Made by a program: the position numbers and the translations under genes
Notes under the pieces: model-generated
What the model saw: the letters and a program-made list of their open reading frames with translations, nothing else
Databases searched by the model: none
Told to the model about the DNA's origin: nothing
Shown here: positions 25,860-36,866 of the stretch, piece after piece
Numbering within the stretch: the stretch's first letter is position 1
Layout: each line of letters starts with the position of its first letter
NCBI GenBank assembly: GCA_035399665.1
Contig: DAOPJM010000002.1
Coordinates: forward strand, 1-64,000
DNA from: DAOPJM01 sp035399665
GTDB lineage: Bacteria > Bacillota > Clostridia > Christensenellales > CAG-138
Direction of reading: 5' to 3'
DNA length: 64,000 nt

Positions 25860-26183
25860 ATGATGCTTTCAATGCCGGTTTTCGCGCTTGCGGAAGCTGC
25901 GGTACCTCAGATGACAACAGTACTTGTACTGGGCTTAGGGATTGTGTTCATCGGGCTTGCTCTTATTATTTGCCTCATATGGGTGATGAGTACCATCGTA
26001 AAGGCATTTACTAAGAAAAAAGCAGACAAGCCTGCGGAAATTCCTGCGGAGGTACCCGCGACAAAGGACGAGCCTATCACAGACAGACAGCAGATAGTTG
26101 CTGCCGTGTCCGCTGTGATAGCACAAGTGATGGGTAAGGACGTCAAGGGCGTCCGCATAGTTTCATTCAAGAGAGTAGATTAA
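25860..26183 (+). CDS. oadG: Na+-pumping decarboxylase, gamma subunit
   Basis: Protein of 107 residues with one N-terminal membrane helix (about 20-42, GLGIVFIGLALIICLIWVM) and a charged, alanine/proline-containing tail, as in OadG/MmdD. It helps assemble and anchor the decarboxylase at the membrane. GGAGGAAGTC precedes two consecutive ATG codons; the first is used here. It is the first gene of a four-gene pump operon. Confidence 0.9.
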   Translation: MMLSMPVFALAEAAVPQMTTVLVLGLGIVFIGLALIICLIWVMSTIVKAFTKKKADKPAEIPAEVPATKDEPITDRQQIVAAVSAVIAQVMGKDVKGVRIVSFKRVD

Positions 26184-26198
26184 AGGGGGATTAAACAA

Positions 26199-26567
26199 AT
26201 GCGTAAGTTTCTGGTTAACGTAAACGGCACCAAGTATGAGATCGAAGTCGAAGAGATCTCAGCAGATCAGGTAAAGACCGCAGCGCCCGCCGCACCCGCG
26301 GCTGCCGCGCCGACTCCCGCACCCGCTCCCGCAGCTCCCAAGGCCGCAGGCGCAGGCGAAAAGGTAAGCTCGCCTATGCCGGGGAACATCCTTCAGGTAA
26401 ATGTAACGGTAGGTCAGACCGTTAAAGCAGGTCAGGTTCTCATGGTTCTTGAGGCCATGAAGATGGAGAATGAGATCCTTGCTCCCTGCGACGGCAAAGT
26501 CACGGGACTGAATGTAAACAAGGGCTCCACCGTTGAAGCGGGCTCTTTACTCGCGACGATAGGGTAG
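26199..26567 (+). CDS. Biotin carboxyl carrier protein of the decarboxylase
   Basis: Protein of 122 residues. Its C-terminal biotinyl domain carries the motif EAMKMENE, with Lys88 as the biotin site. A flexible alanine/proline linker (about 28-50) precedes it and a short beta-rich segment forms the N-terminus. In many OadA proteins this domain is fused to the carboxyltransferase; here it is free, as in methylmalonyl-CoA decarboxylase (MmdC). It carries CO2 from the alpha subunit to the membrane beta subunit. It must be modified by a ligase such as BirA at 12,021-12,797. Confidence 0.93.
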   Translation: MRKFLVNVNGTKYEIEVEEISADQVKTAAPAAPAAAAPTPAPAPAAPKAAGAGEKVSSPMPGNILQVNVTVGQTVKAGQVLMVLEAMKMENEILAPCDGKVTGLNVNKGSTVEAGSLLATIG

Positions 26568-26577
26568 GGCTGAATCT

Positions 26578-27771
26578 ATGTGGGAATCAATACTCGAATT
26601 CCTGAAGTCTACGGGCTTTGTCCAACTGTTTGATAATCCTCTGCAGTTGGTCATGCTGCTCATCAGCTTCGGATTGTTATATCTTGCAATAGTCAAGAAG
26701 TTCGAGCCGTTATTGCTCGTTCCCATTGCGTTTGGTATGCTCTTGACCAACATACCCGGCGCGAACCTCTACCATCCCGAATATTTCGCCAAGACTATGG
26801 TAGACGGCTCCTTTGGGATCGACTGGTCGGCTTTGAGTGACCCCAAGAGCGCGGGTCTGCTCGACTACCTCTATTTGGGCGTCAAATTGGGCATCTACCC
26901 CTGCCTTATTTTCATGGGCGTGGGCGCAATGACTGACTTTGGGCCCTTGATTGCAAACCCCAAAAGTTTGCTTTTGGGCGCTGCGGCGCAGCTGGGCATC
27001 TATATTGCTTTCGCCATCGCAGTAGCATTCGGATTTCAGCTTAATGAAGCCGCCTCAATCGGTATCATCGGAGGAGCCGACGGTCCCACAGCGATACTCG
27101 TCGCGACGAAGCTGGCGCCTAATCTGCTCGGACCTATCGCGGTCGCGGCCTATTCCTATATGGCTCTTGTTCCCTTCATTCAGCCGCCGTTCATGCGTTT
27201 GCTGACCACCGAGAATGAACGCAAGATTGTCATGGAACAGCTCAGACCCGTTTCTAAGGCCGAAAAAATACTGTTCCCCGTCATGGTAACGGTGTTTGTA
27301 TCATTCCTGCTTCCCGCGGCCGCCAACCTCATAGGATGCCTGATGTTGGGCAACCTATTCCGTGAGTGCGGAGTGGTTGAACGTCTCAGCAAGACCGTTC
27401 AGAACGAGCTGATAAATATCGTCACCATCTTCCTCGGCGTATCCGTGGGAGCTACCGCGACAGCCGCGAACTTCCTCAACTGGCAGACTCTCATGATTAT
27501 GGGTCTGGGCGTTGTCGCCTTCATCGGCGGAACCTGCGGCGGTGTACTGCTTGCGAAGTTCATGAACCTCTTCCTCAAGAAGAAGATCAATCCGCTCATC
27601 GGCTCAGCGGGAGTTTCAGCCGTACCTATGGCGGCGAGGGTCTCTCAGGTCGAGGGGCAAAAGGCGAACCCGAGGAATTTCCTGCTCATGCACGCCATGG
27701 GCCCGAACGTTGCCGGCGTCATCGGCTCCGCGATAGCTGCGGGCGTGTTCCTGTCGCTGTTCGCTCATTAA
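26578..27771 (+). CDS. oadB: Na+-translocating decarboxylase, beta subunit
   Basis: Multi-pass membrane protein of 397 residues that releases CO2 from carboxybiotin and pumps Na+ out of the cell. The N-terminal part has GANLYHPEYF and the gap-spanning segment GIIGGADGPTAIL near 162-174, which holds the conserved Asp involved in Na+ transport. GVSVGATATAANFL and GPNVAGVIGSA are also typical. The length is usual for OadB/MmdB. It is 10 bases after the biotin carrier. Confidence 0.95.
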   Translation: MWESILEFLKSTGFVQLFDNPLQLVMLLISFGLLYLAIVKKFEPLLLVPIAFGMLLTNIPGANLYHPEYFAKTMVDGSFGIDWSALSDPKSAGLLDYLYLGVKLGIYPCLIFMGVGAMTDFGPLIANPKSLLLGAAAQLGIYIAFAIAVAFGFQLNEAASIGIIGGADGPTAILVATKLAPNLLGPIAVAAYSYMALVPFIQPPFMRLLTTENERKIVMEQLRPVSKAEKILFPVMVTVFVSFLLPAAANLIGCLMLGNLFRECGVVERLSKTVQNELINIVTIFLGVSVGATATAANFLNWQTLMIMGLGVVAFIGGTCGGVLLAKFMNLFLKKKINPLIGSAGVSAVPMAARVSQVEGQKANPRNFLLMHAMGPNVAGVIGSAIAAGVFLSLFAH

Positions 27772-27783
27772 GGAGGCTAAACA

Positions 27784-29196
27784 ATGACAAAATTGTATAT
27801 TACCGATACCATACTGCGTGACGCGCATCAGTCGCTTGCGGCAACTCGTATGCCGCTGTCCGACATGCTTCCCGCCTGCGAGATGCTCGACGCGATAGGC
27901 TACTGGTCCCTTGAAATGTGGGGCGGAGCTACCTTTGACTCGTGCCTAAGGTTCTTAAACGAGGATCCTTGGGAGAGGCTGAGACAGCTTAGAAAGCACC
28001 TGCCGAACACAAAGCTTCAGATGCTGTTTCGTGGACAGAACATCTTGGGCTATAAGCATTATGCAGACGACGTCGTTGAGGCGTTTGTCCGCAAGGCTAT
28101 TGAGAACGGCATAGACGTAATTCGCATTTTCGACGCGCTGAATGACCCAAGAAACCTTGAGGCGGCCATTCGCTACACCAAAAAGTACGGCGGATTCTGC
28201 GAACCCGCAATAAGCTACACCATTTCGCCCGTCCACAGCGAGGACTACTTTGTGGCTCTCGCAAAGGAACTGGTGCAAATGGGCGCCGACTCCATCTGCA
28301 TCAAGGACATGGCGAACCTTCTTCTGCCTTACGCGGCGTATTCGCTGGTATCGCGTTTGAAGAGCGAGGTAGACGTCCCAATTCACCTGCATACCCACAA
28401 CACCACCGGCACGGGCGATATGACTTATCTCTTGGCGGCGCAAGCAGGCGTTGATATAGTAGATACCGCTCTTTCGCCCTTCGGCAACGGCACTTCGCAG
28501 CCCGCCACCGAGCCGCTTGTGGCAACTCTAAAGGGTACCGACAGGGATACGGGTCTCGACCTAAACGCCCTTTCGGAGGTTGCAAAGCACTTCCGTACCG
28601 TGTCCGAGCGCATGATGAAGGAGGGTCTTATCTCTACGAAGTCCCTGCGCGTGGATACAAACACATTGCTGTATCAGGTTCCCGGCGGTATGCTTTCGAA
28701 CCTCATTTCGCAGCTAAAGCAGGCAAAAGCCGAGGATAAGTACTACAATGTCCTCGAGGAGATTCCTGTGGTCAGGCGCGATTTCGGGTATCCGCCGCTC
28801 GTAACCCCCACAAGCCAAATTGTCGGCACCCAGGCGGTGTTCAATGTGCTTATGGGCAGATACAAGACCTTCACCAAGGAATCTAAGGCTCTGCTCCGCG
28901 GCGAGTACGGCAAGCTCCCCGGCGAGATTAACCCCGAGGTGCAGCGCAAGGCGATAGGTGACGATGAGGTCATAACCTGCCGTCCCGCCGATTTGTTGAC
29001 GCCGGAATTGGATACCTACCGCGAGCAGATCAAGGATCACATCCGCCAAGAGGAGGATGTATTGAGCTACGCTCTGTTCCCGCAGGTGGCCATGAAGTTC
29101 TTCGAGACAAGGGAAGCAGCCGAAAAAGCGGCCTTGCAGCCCGCCGAGGATGAATCCAAGCCCAGAGAGCTATTAGTGGAGGATATCAGCATTTAG
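27784..29196 (+). CDS. oadA: Oxaloacetate decarboxylase alpha / pyruvate carboxylase B-type carboxyltransferase
   Basis: Carboxyltransferase of 470 residues that moves CO2 from oxaloacetate to biotin. The N-terminal TIM barrel has ITDTILRDAHQSLAATRM (metal-binding aspartate) and KDMANLL. HLHTHNTTGTGDM near 203-215 holds the metal histidines. The C-terminal PYC_OADA domain is present, but no biotinyl domain. The DAHQSL.ATRM pattern favours oxaloacetate over methylmalonyl-CoA. It follows oadB by 12 bases and precedes pgsA by two. Confidence 0.93.
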   Translation: MTKLYITDTILRDAHQSLAATRMPLSDMLPACEMLDAIGYWSLEMWGGATFDSCLRFLNEDPWERLRQLRKHLPNTKLQMLFRGQNILGYKHYADDVVEAFVRKAIENGIDVIRIFDALNDPRNLEAAIRYTKKYGGFCEPAISYTISPVHSEDYFVALAKELVQMGADSICIKDMANLLLPYAAYSLVSRLKSEVDVPIHLHTHNTTGTGDMTYLLAAQAGVDIVDTALSPFGNGTSQPATEPLVATLKGTDRDTGLDLNALSEVAKHFRTVSERMMKEGLISTKSLRVDTNTLLYQVPGGMLSNLISQLKQAKAEDKYYNVLEEIPVVRRDFGYPPLVTPTSQIVGTQAVFNVLMGRYKTFTKESKALLRGEYGKLPGEINPEVQRKAIGDDEVITCRPADLLTPELDTYREQIKDHIRQEEDVLSYALFPQVAMKFFETREAAEKAALQPAEDESKPRELLVEDISI

Positions 29197-29198
29197 TA

Positions 29199-29726
29199 AT
29201 GCGACACATTCCCAACATACTGTCCGGAATCAGAATACTGCTTGTACCGGTATTCGTCTACCTCTTTATGGTAGGCGAATACCTTTCGGCTATGGCGGTA
29301 TATGTAATAGCCTTTATAACCGACGTCGTAGACGGACAGCTTGCCAGACACTTTCATTGGACGAGCGCGATAGGCAAGCTTCTGGACCCATTAGCGGATA
29401 AAATGATGCAAATCGCGGCCTTGGTGTGCCTATGCATAGCTCGAGCCGATAAGGTGATTTACATTGTCTTGGTATCGGTTTGCGCAATAAAGGAAATACT
29501 GATGGTGATAGGCGGTTTGATTATGCTAAAACGCAAGGTTGTAGCTTGCTCGGACTGGATAGGGAAGATTGCCACGGGACTGTTCGCACTTGGGATAGTG
29601 CTTTCGATGCTGAGCTTCATCATACCCGCTGTGGAGCCTTACGGACTTGGGGTATTGATAGTCGCAGCCTGCCTTTCATGCATTGCCTTGGCGCATTATG
29701 CCACAACACAGTTCGCGCCGAGATAA
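29199..29726 (+). CDS. pgsA: CDP-diacylglycerol-glycerol-3-phosphate phosphatidyltransferase
   Basis: Membrane enzyme of 175 residues that makes phosphatidylglycerol-phosphate. The CDP-alcohol phosphatidyltransferase signature (D..DG..AR, eight residues, G...D...D) runs from about residue 42 to 68 and all its charged residues are present. Several hydrophobic segments follow. It starts two bases after oadA, so it is probably co-transcribed with the Na+ pump. PgsA in Firmicutes is more often near cinA-recA, which is not seen here. Confidence 0.9.
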   Translation: MRHIPNILSGIRILLVPVFVYLFMVGEYLSAMAVYVIAFITDVVDGQLARHFHWTSAIGKLLDPLADKMMQIAALVCLCIARADKVIYIVLVSVCAIKEILMVIGGLIMLKRKVVACSDWIGKIATGLFALGIVLSMLSFIIPAVEPYGLGVLIVAACLSCIALAHYATTQFAPR

Positions 29727-29764
29727 AACGGAGTATTTTCGGGCAAATTATTGATAAATAATGC

Positions 29765-29793
29765 TTGCAATGCGTGGTATGCTGTGTTATAAT
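29765..29793 (+). promoter_or_regulatory. Promoter of the rimP-nusA-infB operon
   Basis: TTGCAA (29765-29770), exact 17-base spacer, TATAAT (29788-29793). It leads a leader of about 80 bases before the rimP start. Confidence 0.88.
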
Positions 29794-29817
29794 TGCCGTG
29801 TTGGATGTGGACGTTTT

Positions 29818-29847
29818 AGGAGTGGGAAAAGCCCGCTCCTTTCTTTT
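29818..29847 (+). promoter_or_regulatory. Terminator-like hairpin in the rimP leader
   Basis: AGGAGTGGG (29818-29826) pairs with CCCGCTCCT (29832-29840) over nine pairs with one wobble and an AAAAG loop, followed by TTCTTTT. A similar hairpin precedes ylxS(rimP)-nusA in Bacillus and relatives, where NusA-stimulated termination lowers its own operon. The same attenuation is inferred here. Confidence 0.72.
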
Positions 29848-29880
29848 GAACGGACAAGGAACTTGTTTGGAGGTTTTGAT

Positions 29881-30336
29881 TTGAACACTGCCGAGACTTG
29901 CGAAGCGCTGTTGAAGGGTATTGTAACGGAACTTGGGTACGAGCTGTACGAGGTGGAGTTCGTCAAAGAGTACGGAGCTTGGACACTGACCCTCTATATT
30001 GACAAGGAGGGCGGAGTTTCGATAGATGACTGCGAGAAGGTCAGCCGTGCGGTCGAGCCAATCCTTGACGAGAAGGATCCGATAGAGCAGAGCTATACGC
30101 TTGCGGTATCCTCTTTGGGAATAGATCGCCCGTTGAAGCTGGACAAGGATTATGAGCGCAACATGGGCGCGGAATTGGAAGTTAAGCTCTACAAGCCGTT
30201 TATGCAAAAGAAGGTCTGGGTGGGTACGCTCGCTTCCTACGATGAGGACGGCTTTACTATCGTCACAGACGATGATGAAGAGGTGGGCTTTTCGAAGAAA
30301 GAAGTCGCGTTGGTCAAACCTTACATAAGGTTTTAG
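29881..30336 (+). CDS. rimP: Ribosome maturation factor
   Basis: Protein of 151 residues needed for 30S subunit assembly. The N-terminal domain has LGYELYEVEFVKEYGAWTLTLYID and the phrase DDCEKVSRAVEPILDEKDPI, and VSSLGIDRPLK follows, all typical of RimP. The TTG at 29881 is chosen because GGAGGTTTTGAT precedes it; an upstream ATG frame would run through the leader hairpin. First gene of the nusA operon. Confidence 0.93.
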   Translation: MNTAETCEALLKGIVTELGYELYEVEFVKEYGAWTLTLYIDKEGGVSIDDCEKVSRAVEPILDEKDPIEQSYTLAVSSLGIDRPLKLDKDYERNMGAELEVKLYKPFMQKKVWVGTLASYDEDGFTIVTDDDEEVGFSKKEVALVKPYIRF

Positions 30337-30382
30337 AGAAACGCTAAAAGAATACGGACGAGAAAAGGGAAAGGAAACTATA

Positions 30383-31456
30383 ATGAATTCAGAATTTATG
30401 TCGGCTCTGGCAGATCTGGAGAAGGAACGCGGAATAAGCAAGGAGATACTGATTTCGGCCATCGAATCAGCTTTGATAGTCGCGTACAAGAAAAACTATA
30501 ACACAAACGGCAATGTAAGAGCCGAGATAAACACGGATACGGGTGAGATAAAGATTTTCGCGTCCAAGACCGTTGTTGAGGAGGTAAACGACCCCACATC
30601 GGAGGTTTCGCTTGAGAAGGCTAAGCGTATAAATCCCCTGTATCAGGAAGGCGACGTGCTTGAGGTGGAGGCTGACGCGAAGGGATTCGGCAGAATCGCG
30701 GCTCAGACAGCCAAGCAGGTCGTGCGTCAAAGGATACGCGAAGCCGAGCGCGGCATAATCTATGAGGAGTACGTTGAGAAGGAAGCGGAAATTCTTACCG
30801 CTATCGTTCAGCGCGTCGAAAAGGGAAACGTCTTTGTGGAACTCGGTCGTACCGACGGCATACTGACCGCGGGAGAGACTATCCCCGGAGAGGTGTACGA
30901 GAACAGCGACCGCATCAAGGTATATGTGCTTGAGGTCAGAAAGGACAACAAGGGTCCGCAGGTGGTGGTTTCAAGAACTCATCCCGGGCTTGTTAAGCGC
31001 TTGTTTGAGCTTGAAGTTCCAGAGATTGCAAGCGGCGTGGTTCAGATCAAGGCTATCGCAAGGGAAGCGGGCTTCAGAACCAAGGTGTCTGTGTTCTCAA
31101 CAGATCCGCAGGTTGACGCGGTTGGCTCCTGCGTAGGTCAGCGCGGATGCAGGGTAACAAGGATAGTTGAGGAACTGCATAACGAGAAGATAGACATTAT
31201 CGAGTGGGACAGCGATATCGCAGTCTACATCGCAAAGGCGCTAAGCCCCGCGAAGGTGCTTATGGTTTACATAAACGAAGAAGAGAAGGCGGCAAGGGTT
31301 ATAGTGCCCGACTCACAGCTTTCCCTGGCAATAGGCAAGGAGGGTCAGAACGCAAGGCTGGCCGCCAAGCTTACAGGGTGGAAGATCGACATCAAGAGCA
31401 GCTCACAGGCTACCATGATTATGACCGATCCCATCGAAGAAGATACGGAGGAATAG
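30383..31456 (+). CDS. nusA: Transcription termination/antitermination factor
   Basis: RNA-polymerase binding protein of 357 residues. The N-terminal domain (~1-125) is followed by an S1 domain (~135-200) and two KH domains (~205-345), with the GxxG-like loops CVGQRGCR and AIGKEGQNARLA. There are no C-terminal acidic repeats, as is normal for Firmicutes. It modulates pausing and intrinsic termination. It lies 46 bases after rimP. Confidence 0.96.
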   Translation: MNSEFMSALADLEKERGISKEILISAIESALIVAYKKNYNTNGNVRAEINTDTGEIKIFASKTVVEEVNDPTSEVSLEKAKRINPLYQEGDVLEVEADAKGFGRIAAQTAKQVVRQRIREAERGIIYEEYVEKEAEILTAIVQRVEKGNVFVELGRTDGILTAGETIPGEVYENSDRIKVYVLEVRKDNKGPQVVVSRTHPGLVKRLFELEVPEIASGVVQIKAIAREAGFRTKVSVFSTDPQVDAVGSCVGQRGCRVTRIVEELHNEKIDIIEWDSDIAVYIAKALSPAKVLMVYINEEEKAARVIVPDSQLSLAIGKEGQNARLAAKLTGWKIDIKSSSQATMIMTDPIEEDTEE

Positions 31457-31462
31457 TCCTTA

Positions 31463-31729
31463 GTGAAGAAAATTCCAATGCGAATGTGTGTAGCATGTCG
31501 CATTATGCAGCCGAAAAGAGATCTCATAAGAATCGTCAAAACGGCGGATGGAAAGCTTGTTGTTGATCCGACGGGCAAGTGCAACGGGCGAGGCGCGTAT
31601 ATCTGCCGCAAGGAGGAATGCCTGAACAAGGCGTTGAAATCCAAGGCCATTGAACGCGCTCTTGAGGCGCCCGCAAGCCCCGAATTGCTGTTGCGACTGA
31701 AAGAGGCGATGGGTGACGGACAGACTTAG
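31463..31729 (+). CDS. ylxR: YlxR family RNA-binding protein
   Basis: Protein of 88 residues of the DUF448 family, which in Clostridia and Bacilli binds RNase P (RnpM). It has RMCVACR near the start, the phrase GRGAYICR, and a basic surface. GTG at 31463 is the start, with GGAGG 12 bases upstream within the nusA end. It overlaps ylxQ by 17 bases. Confidence 0.92.
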   Translation: MKKIPMRMCVACRIMQPKRDLIRIVKTADGKLVVDPTGKCNGRGAYICRKEECLNKALKSKAIERALEAPASPELLLRLKEAMGDGQT

Positions 31730-32006
31730 CGGGGCGCTCGGCCTTTGTATGAAGGCGGGCAAATGCAAAAGCGGAGATGTTGCCTGTGAGACCTTGGTAA
31801 GAGGCGGGCAAGCCAAGCTTGTGGCGCTCGATTCGGCGGCGTCGGAGAATACCAAAAAGAAATATACCGATATGTGCCACAGCCATGATGTACCATTGAT
31901 TTTCGTAGAAAACATGGGCAAAGCGATAGGCAAGGACTCAAGGAAGGTTATGGCGGTAACGGACGAGAACTTCAAAAGATTAATCTTAAACGCGCAGGTG
32001 TTTTAA
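31713..32006 (+). CDS. ylxQ: L7Ae-family ribosomal-like protein (YlxQ)
   Basis: Protein of 97 residues with the L7Ae/L30e fold that binds kink-turn RNA. LGLCMKAGKCKSG and the segment SENTKKKYTDMCHSHDVPLIF are typical. The start is GTG at 31713, inside the end of ylxR. Standard position between ylxR and infB. Confidence 0.9.
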   Translation: MTDRLSGALGLCMKAGKCKSGDVACETLVRGGQAKLVALDSAASENTKKKYTDMCHSHDVPLIFVENMGKAIGKDSRKVMAVTDENFKRLILNAQVF

Positions 32007-32021
32007 GGAACGGGGGTAGTT

Positions 32022-34685
<2,664 letters not shown>

Positions 34686-34694
34686 GGAGAGACT

Positions 34695-35054
34695 ATGTCA
34701 CAGGTTCGTGAAGAACGCTTAAACGAAGAGGTCAAAAAGACGCTCAGCGCCATCATATTTGACATGAAGGATCCGCGCATCCCCGCCATGACCTCGGTCA
34801 CGGCGGTGGAGGTGTCTCAGGACATGAAATATGCCAAGGTGCATATATCTGTCTATGACGACGCGGAGGCGATGAAGGAGGCTATAAAGACGTTGAACCA
34901 TGCTTCTGGCTTTATAGCGCACGAGGTAGGACAGCGTATGCAGATACGCAGGATTCCGTCCTTCAAGTTTGTCGCCGATGAGTCAATAGCGTATGGCGCG
35001 AGGATAGCTTCCATAATCAACAGCTTGCATCAGGACGACGATGAAAATACTTGA
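34695..35054 (+). CDS. rbfA: Ribosome-binding factor A
   Basis: Protein of 119 residues with the KH-like fold of RbfA, needed for 16S rRNA 5' end processing. It has VREERLNEEVKKTLSAII, the stretch YAKVHISVYDD and a basic RRIPSFKFVADES segment. AAGGAG precedes the start. It overlaps nrnA by 14 bases. Confidence 0.95.
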   Translation: MSQVREERLNEEVKKTLSAIIFDMKDPRIPAMTSVTAVEVSQDMKYAKVHISVYDDAEAMKEAIKTLNHASGFIAHEVGQRMQIRRIPSFKFVADESIAYGARIASIINSLHQDDDENT

Positions 35055-36015
35055 TGAAACAGCAAGCTTCATAGAGAAGAACGACGGGTTTCTGTTGGTC
35101 TCGCATATATCGCCCGATGGGGACACCATGGGTTCCGCGCTTGCGCTGTATGCGGCACTTAAAAAGCTTGGTAAGTCGGCACAGCTTGTTTGCGTTGACC
35201 CTGTACCGCAGTATCTGTCGTTTATGCATAACTCATCAGAGTTCAGGCTGCCCGCTTTGGCGCAGCCTTTTAATGCTGTAATCTTTATCGACTGCGCCGA
35301 TGAAAGCAGAACGGGTATGCCAGAGCTGTTTGCAAACCGCAAACCTTCGCTCAGTATCGATCATCACAGAACGAATCCCATGTTCGCAGACGTCAATCTG
35401 GTCGAGCGCAGAGCTGCAACCGGAGAACTCATGTACAAGGTGATTCGGCGTATCGGGGCGGAGATTGACCGCGACATGGCGGAATGCCTGTTTACTGCGA
35501 TAGCCACCGACTCAGGTAACTTCGCTTATGCGGCGACCGAGCCGGACACGTTCAGAATAAGCGGGGATCTATTGGAGTGCGGCTTTGATTTGCCCGAGCT
35601 TAACCGCAGACTGTTTCGAACAAAGCGACTTTCGCGGGTGCGGGTTTTAGGCATAGTGATGAGCGGTATGCAGATTATGTGCGACGGACTGTTCGCAATG
35701 GCAACGCTGTCGAACGAACAGATGGACTCCGTGAATGCGAGCGGCGTTGACTGTGAAGGTGTAATCGATATGATGCGCGATGTTGAAGGCGTGGAGACAG
35801 CCTGCCTCATCCGTGACGATAAAGACGGTGAGCTTCGCGTGAGCATGAGATCCAAGCATGATTTCGATGTTGCAAAGGTTATGCAGATGTTCGACGGCGG
35901 AGGGCATATGCGAGCCTCCGGCTGCGTTTTGAAAATGAAACTCGAAGAAGCAAAGAGTATGCTTGAGGAAGTTATAATATCCGAGATGAAGAAGCAAGGA
36001 ATATGGACGGAGTAG
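35041..36015 (+). CDS. nrnA: Oligoribonuclease / 3',5'-pAp phosphatase (DHH family)
   Basis: DHH-DHHA1 phosphoesterase of 324 residues that degrades nanoRNA and may dephosphorylate pAp. The metal-binding motifs SHISPDGDTMGS near 21-32 and SIDHHRTN near 101-108 are intact, and DHHA1 ends with a glycine-rich GGGHMRASG. It overlaps both rbfA and truB, so it is translationally coupled. Confidence 0.94.
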   Translation: MKILDETASFIEKNDGFLLVSHISPDGDTMGSALALYAALKKLGKSAQLVCVDPVPQYLSFMHNSSEFRLPALAQPFNAVIFIDCADESRTGMPELFANRKPSLSIDHHRTNPMFADVNLVERRAATGELMYKVIRRIGAEIDRDMAECLFTAIATDSGNFAYAATEPDTFRISGDLLECGFDLPELNRRLFRTKRLSRVRVLGIVMSGMQIMCDGLFAMATLSNEQMDSVNASGVDCEGVIDMMRDVEGVETACLIRDDKDGELRVSMRSKHDFDVAKVMQMFDGGGHMRASGCVLKMKLEEAKSMLEEVIISEMKKQGIWTE

Positions 36016-36866
36016 TTGTCGTCCTAAAGCCCCCGGGCATGTCGTCAAACGACGTCGTAGTCGATATAAGACGGCTGTTCGACCTAAAGAGGGTGGGGCA
36101 TACGGGTACGCTTGACCCCGCGGCGTCGGGAGTGCTTCCCGTTTGCGTCGGCAGAGCGACAAGACTGTTTGATTACCTTGTTGATAAGCGAAAGAAGTAT
36201 ATCTATGAGATTTGCTTCGGCGCTTCCACCGATACGCAAGACGCAACGGGCAGGGTGTGCGAAAGCTCAGACGGGGTTGTAACACGCGAAATGGTGGAGA
36301 GCCTGCTGCCAAAGCTCAGAGGCAGGGTGATGCAGACCGTGCCGATGTATTCGGCGCTGAAATATAATGGACAAAAGCTCTACGACATAGCTTTGGCGGG
36401 TAAGTCTGCCCCCGAAAAGCGGCGAGAGATCGATCTCTTTTCGCATGAGCTTATTGAAACGACAGGCAGAAACCGCTTTCTTCTGCGGGTGGAATGCTCA
36501 AGAGGCACCTACGTTCGTACCCTGTGCGACGATATGGGACGATATGCGGGGGTCCCGGCCCACATGTCCTTCCTGCTTAGAGAAAGCTCGGGCGACTTTG
36601 ATTTGGACGAGGCTTACAGTATAGCCGAGCTTGCCGAAATGAAGGAAAGCGGTAGCCTAATTAGTTCGCTCATAAGCTGCGAACACGCACTCTCGTCCCT
36701 TCCAAAGATAGTTTTGGGGGATGACCGCCTGACGCCTACAAAGAATGGCCTTGGAACAACTGTGAGGGCTGACGATGGGGCCTACCGCTGCTATGCTTGC
36801 GGGAGCTTTTTGGGCGTGGCAAGGGTAAACGAGAACAATTTGAAACTTGAGGTGCATTTGTATTGA
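36003..36866 (+). CDS. truB: tRNA pseudouridine-55 synthase
   Basis: Enzyme of 287 residues that makes pseudouridine 55 in the T loop of tRNAs. The catalytic aspartate is in GHTGTLDPAASGVLPV at about residues 33-48. Further motifs CSRGTYVRTL and the KYNGQKLYD loop are present. The start overlaps nrnA by 13 bases. Confidence 0.96.
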   Translation: MDGVVVVLKPPGMSSNDVVVDIRRLFDLKRVGHTGTLDPAASGVLPVCVGRATRLFDYLVDKRKKYIYEICFGASTDTQDATGRVCESSDGVVTREMVESLLPKLRGRVMQTVPMYSALKYNGQKLYDIALAGKSAPEKRREIDLFSHELIETTGRNRFLLRVECSRGTYVRTLCDDMGRYAGVPAHMSFLLRESSGDFDLDEAYSIAELAEMKESGSLISSLISCEHALSSLPKIVLGDDRLTPTKNGLGTTVRADDGAYRCYACGSFLGVARVNENNLKLEVHLY

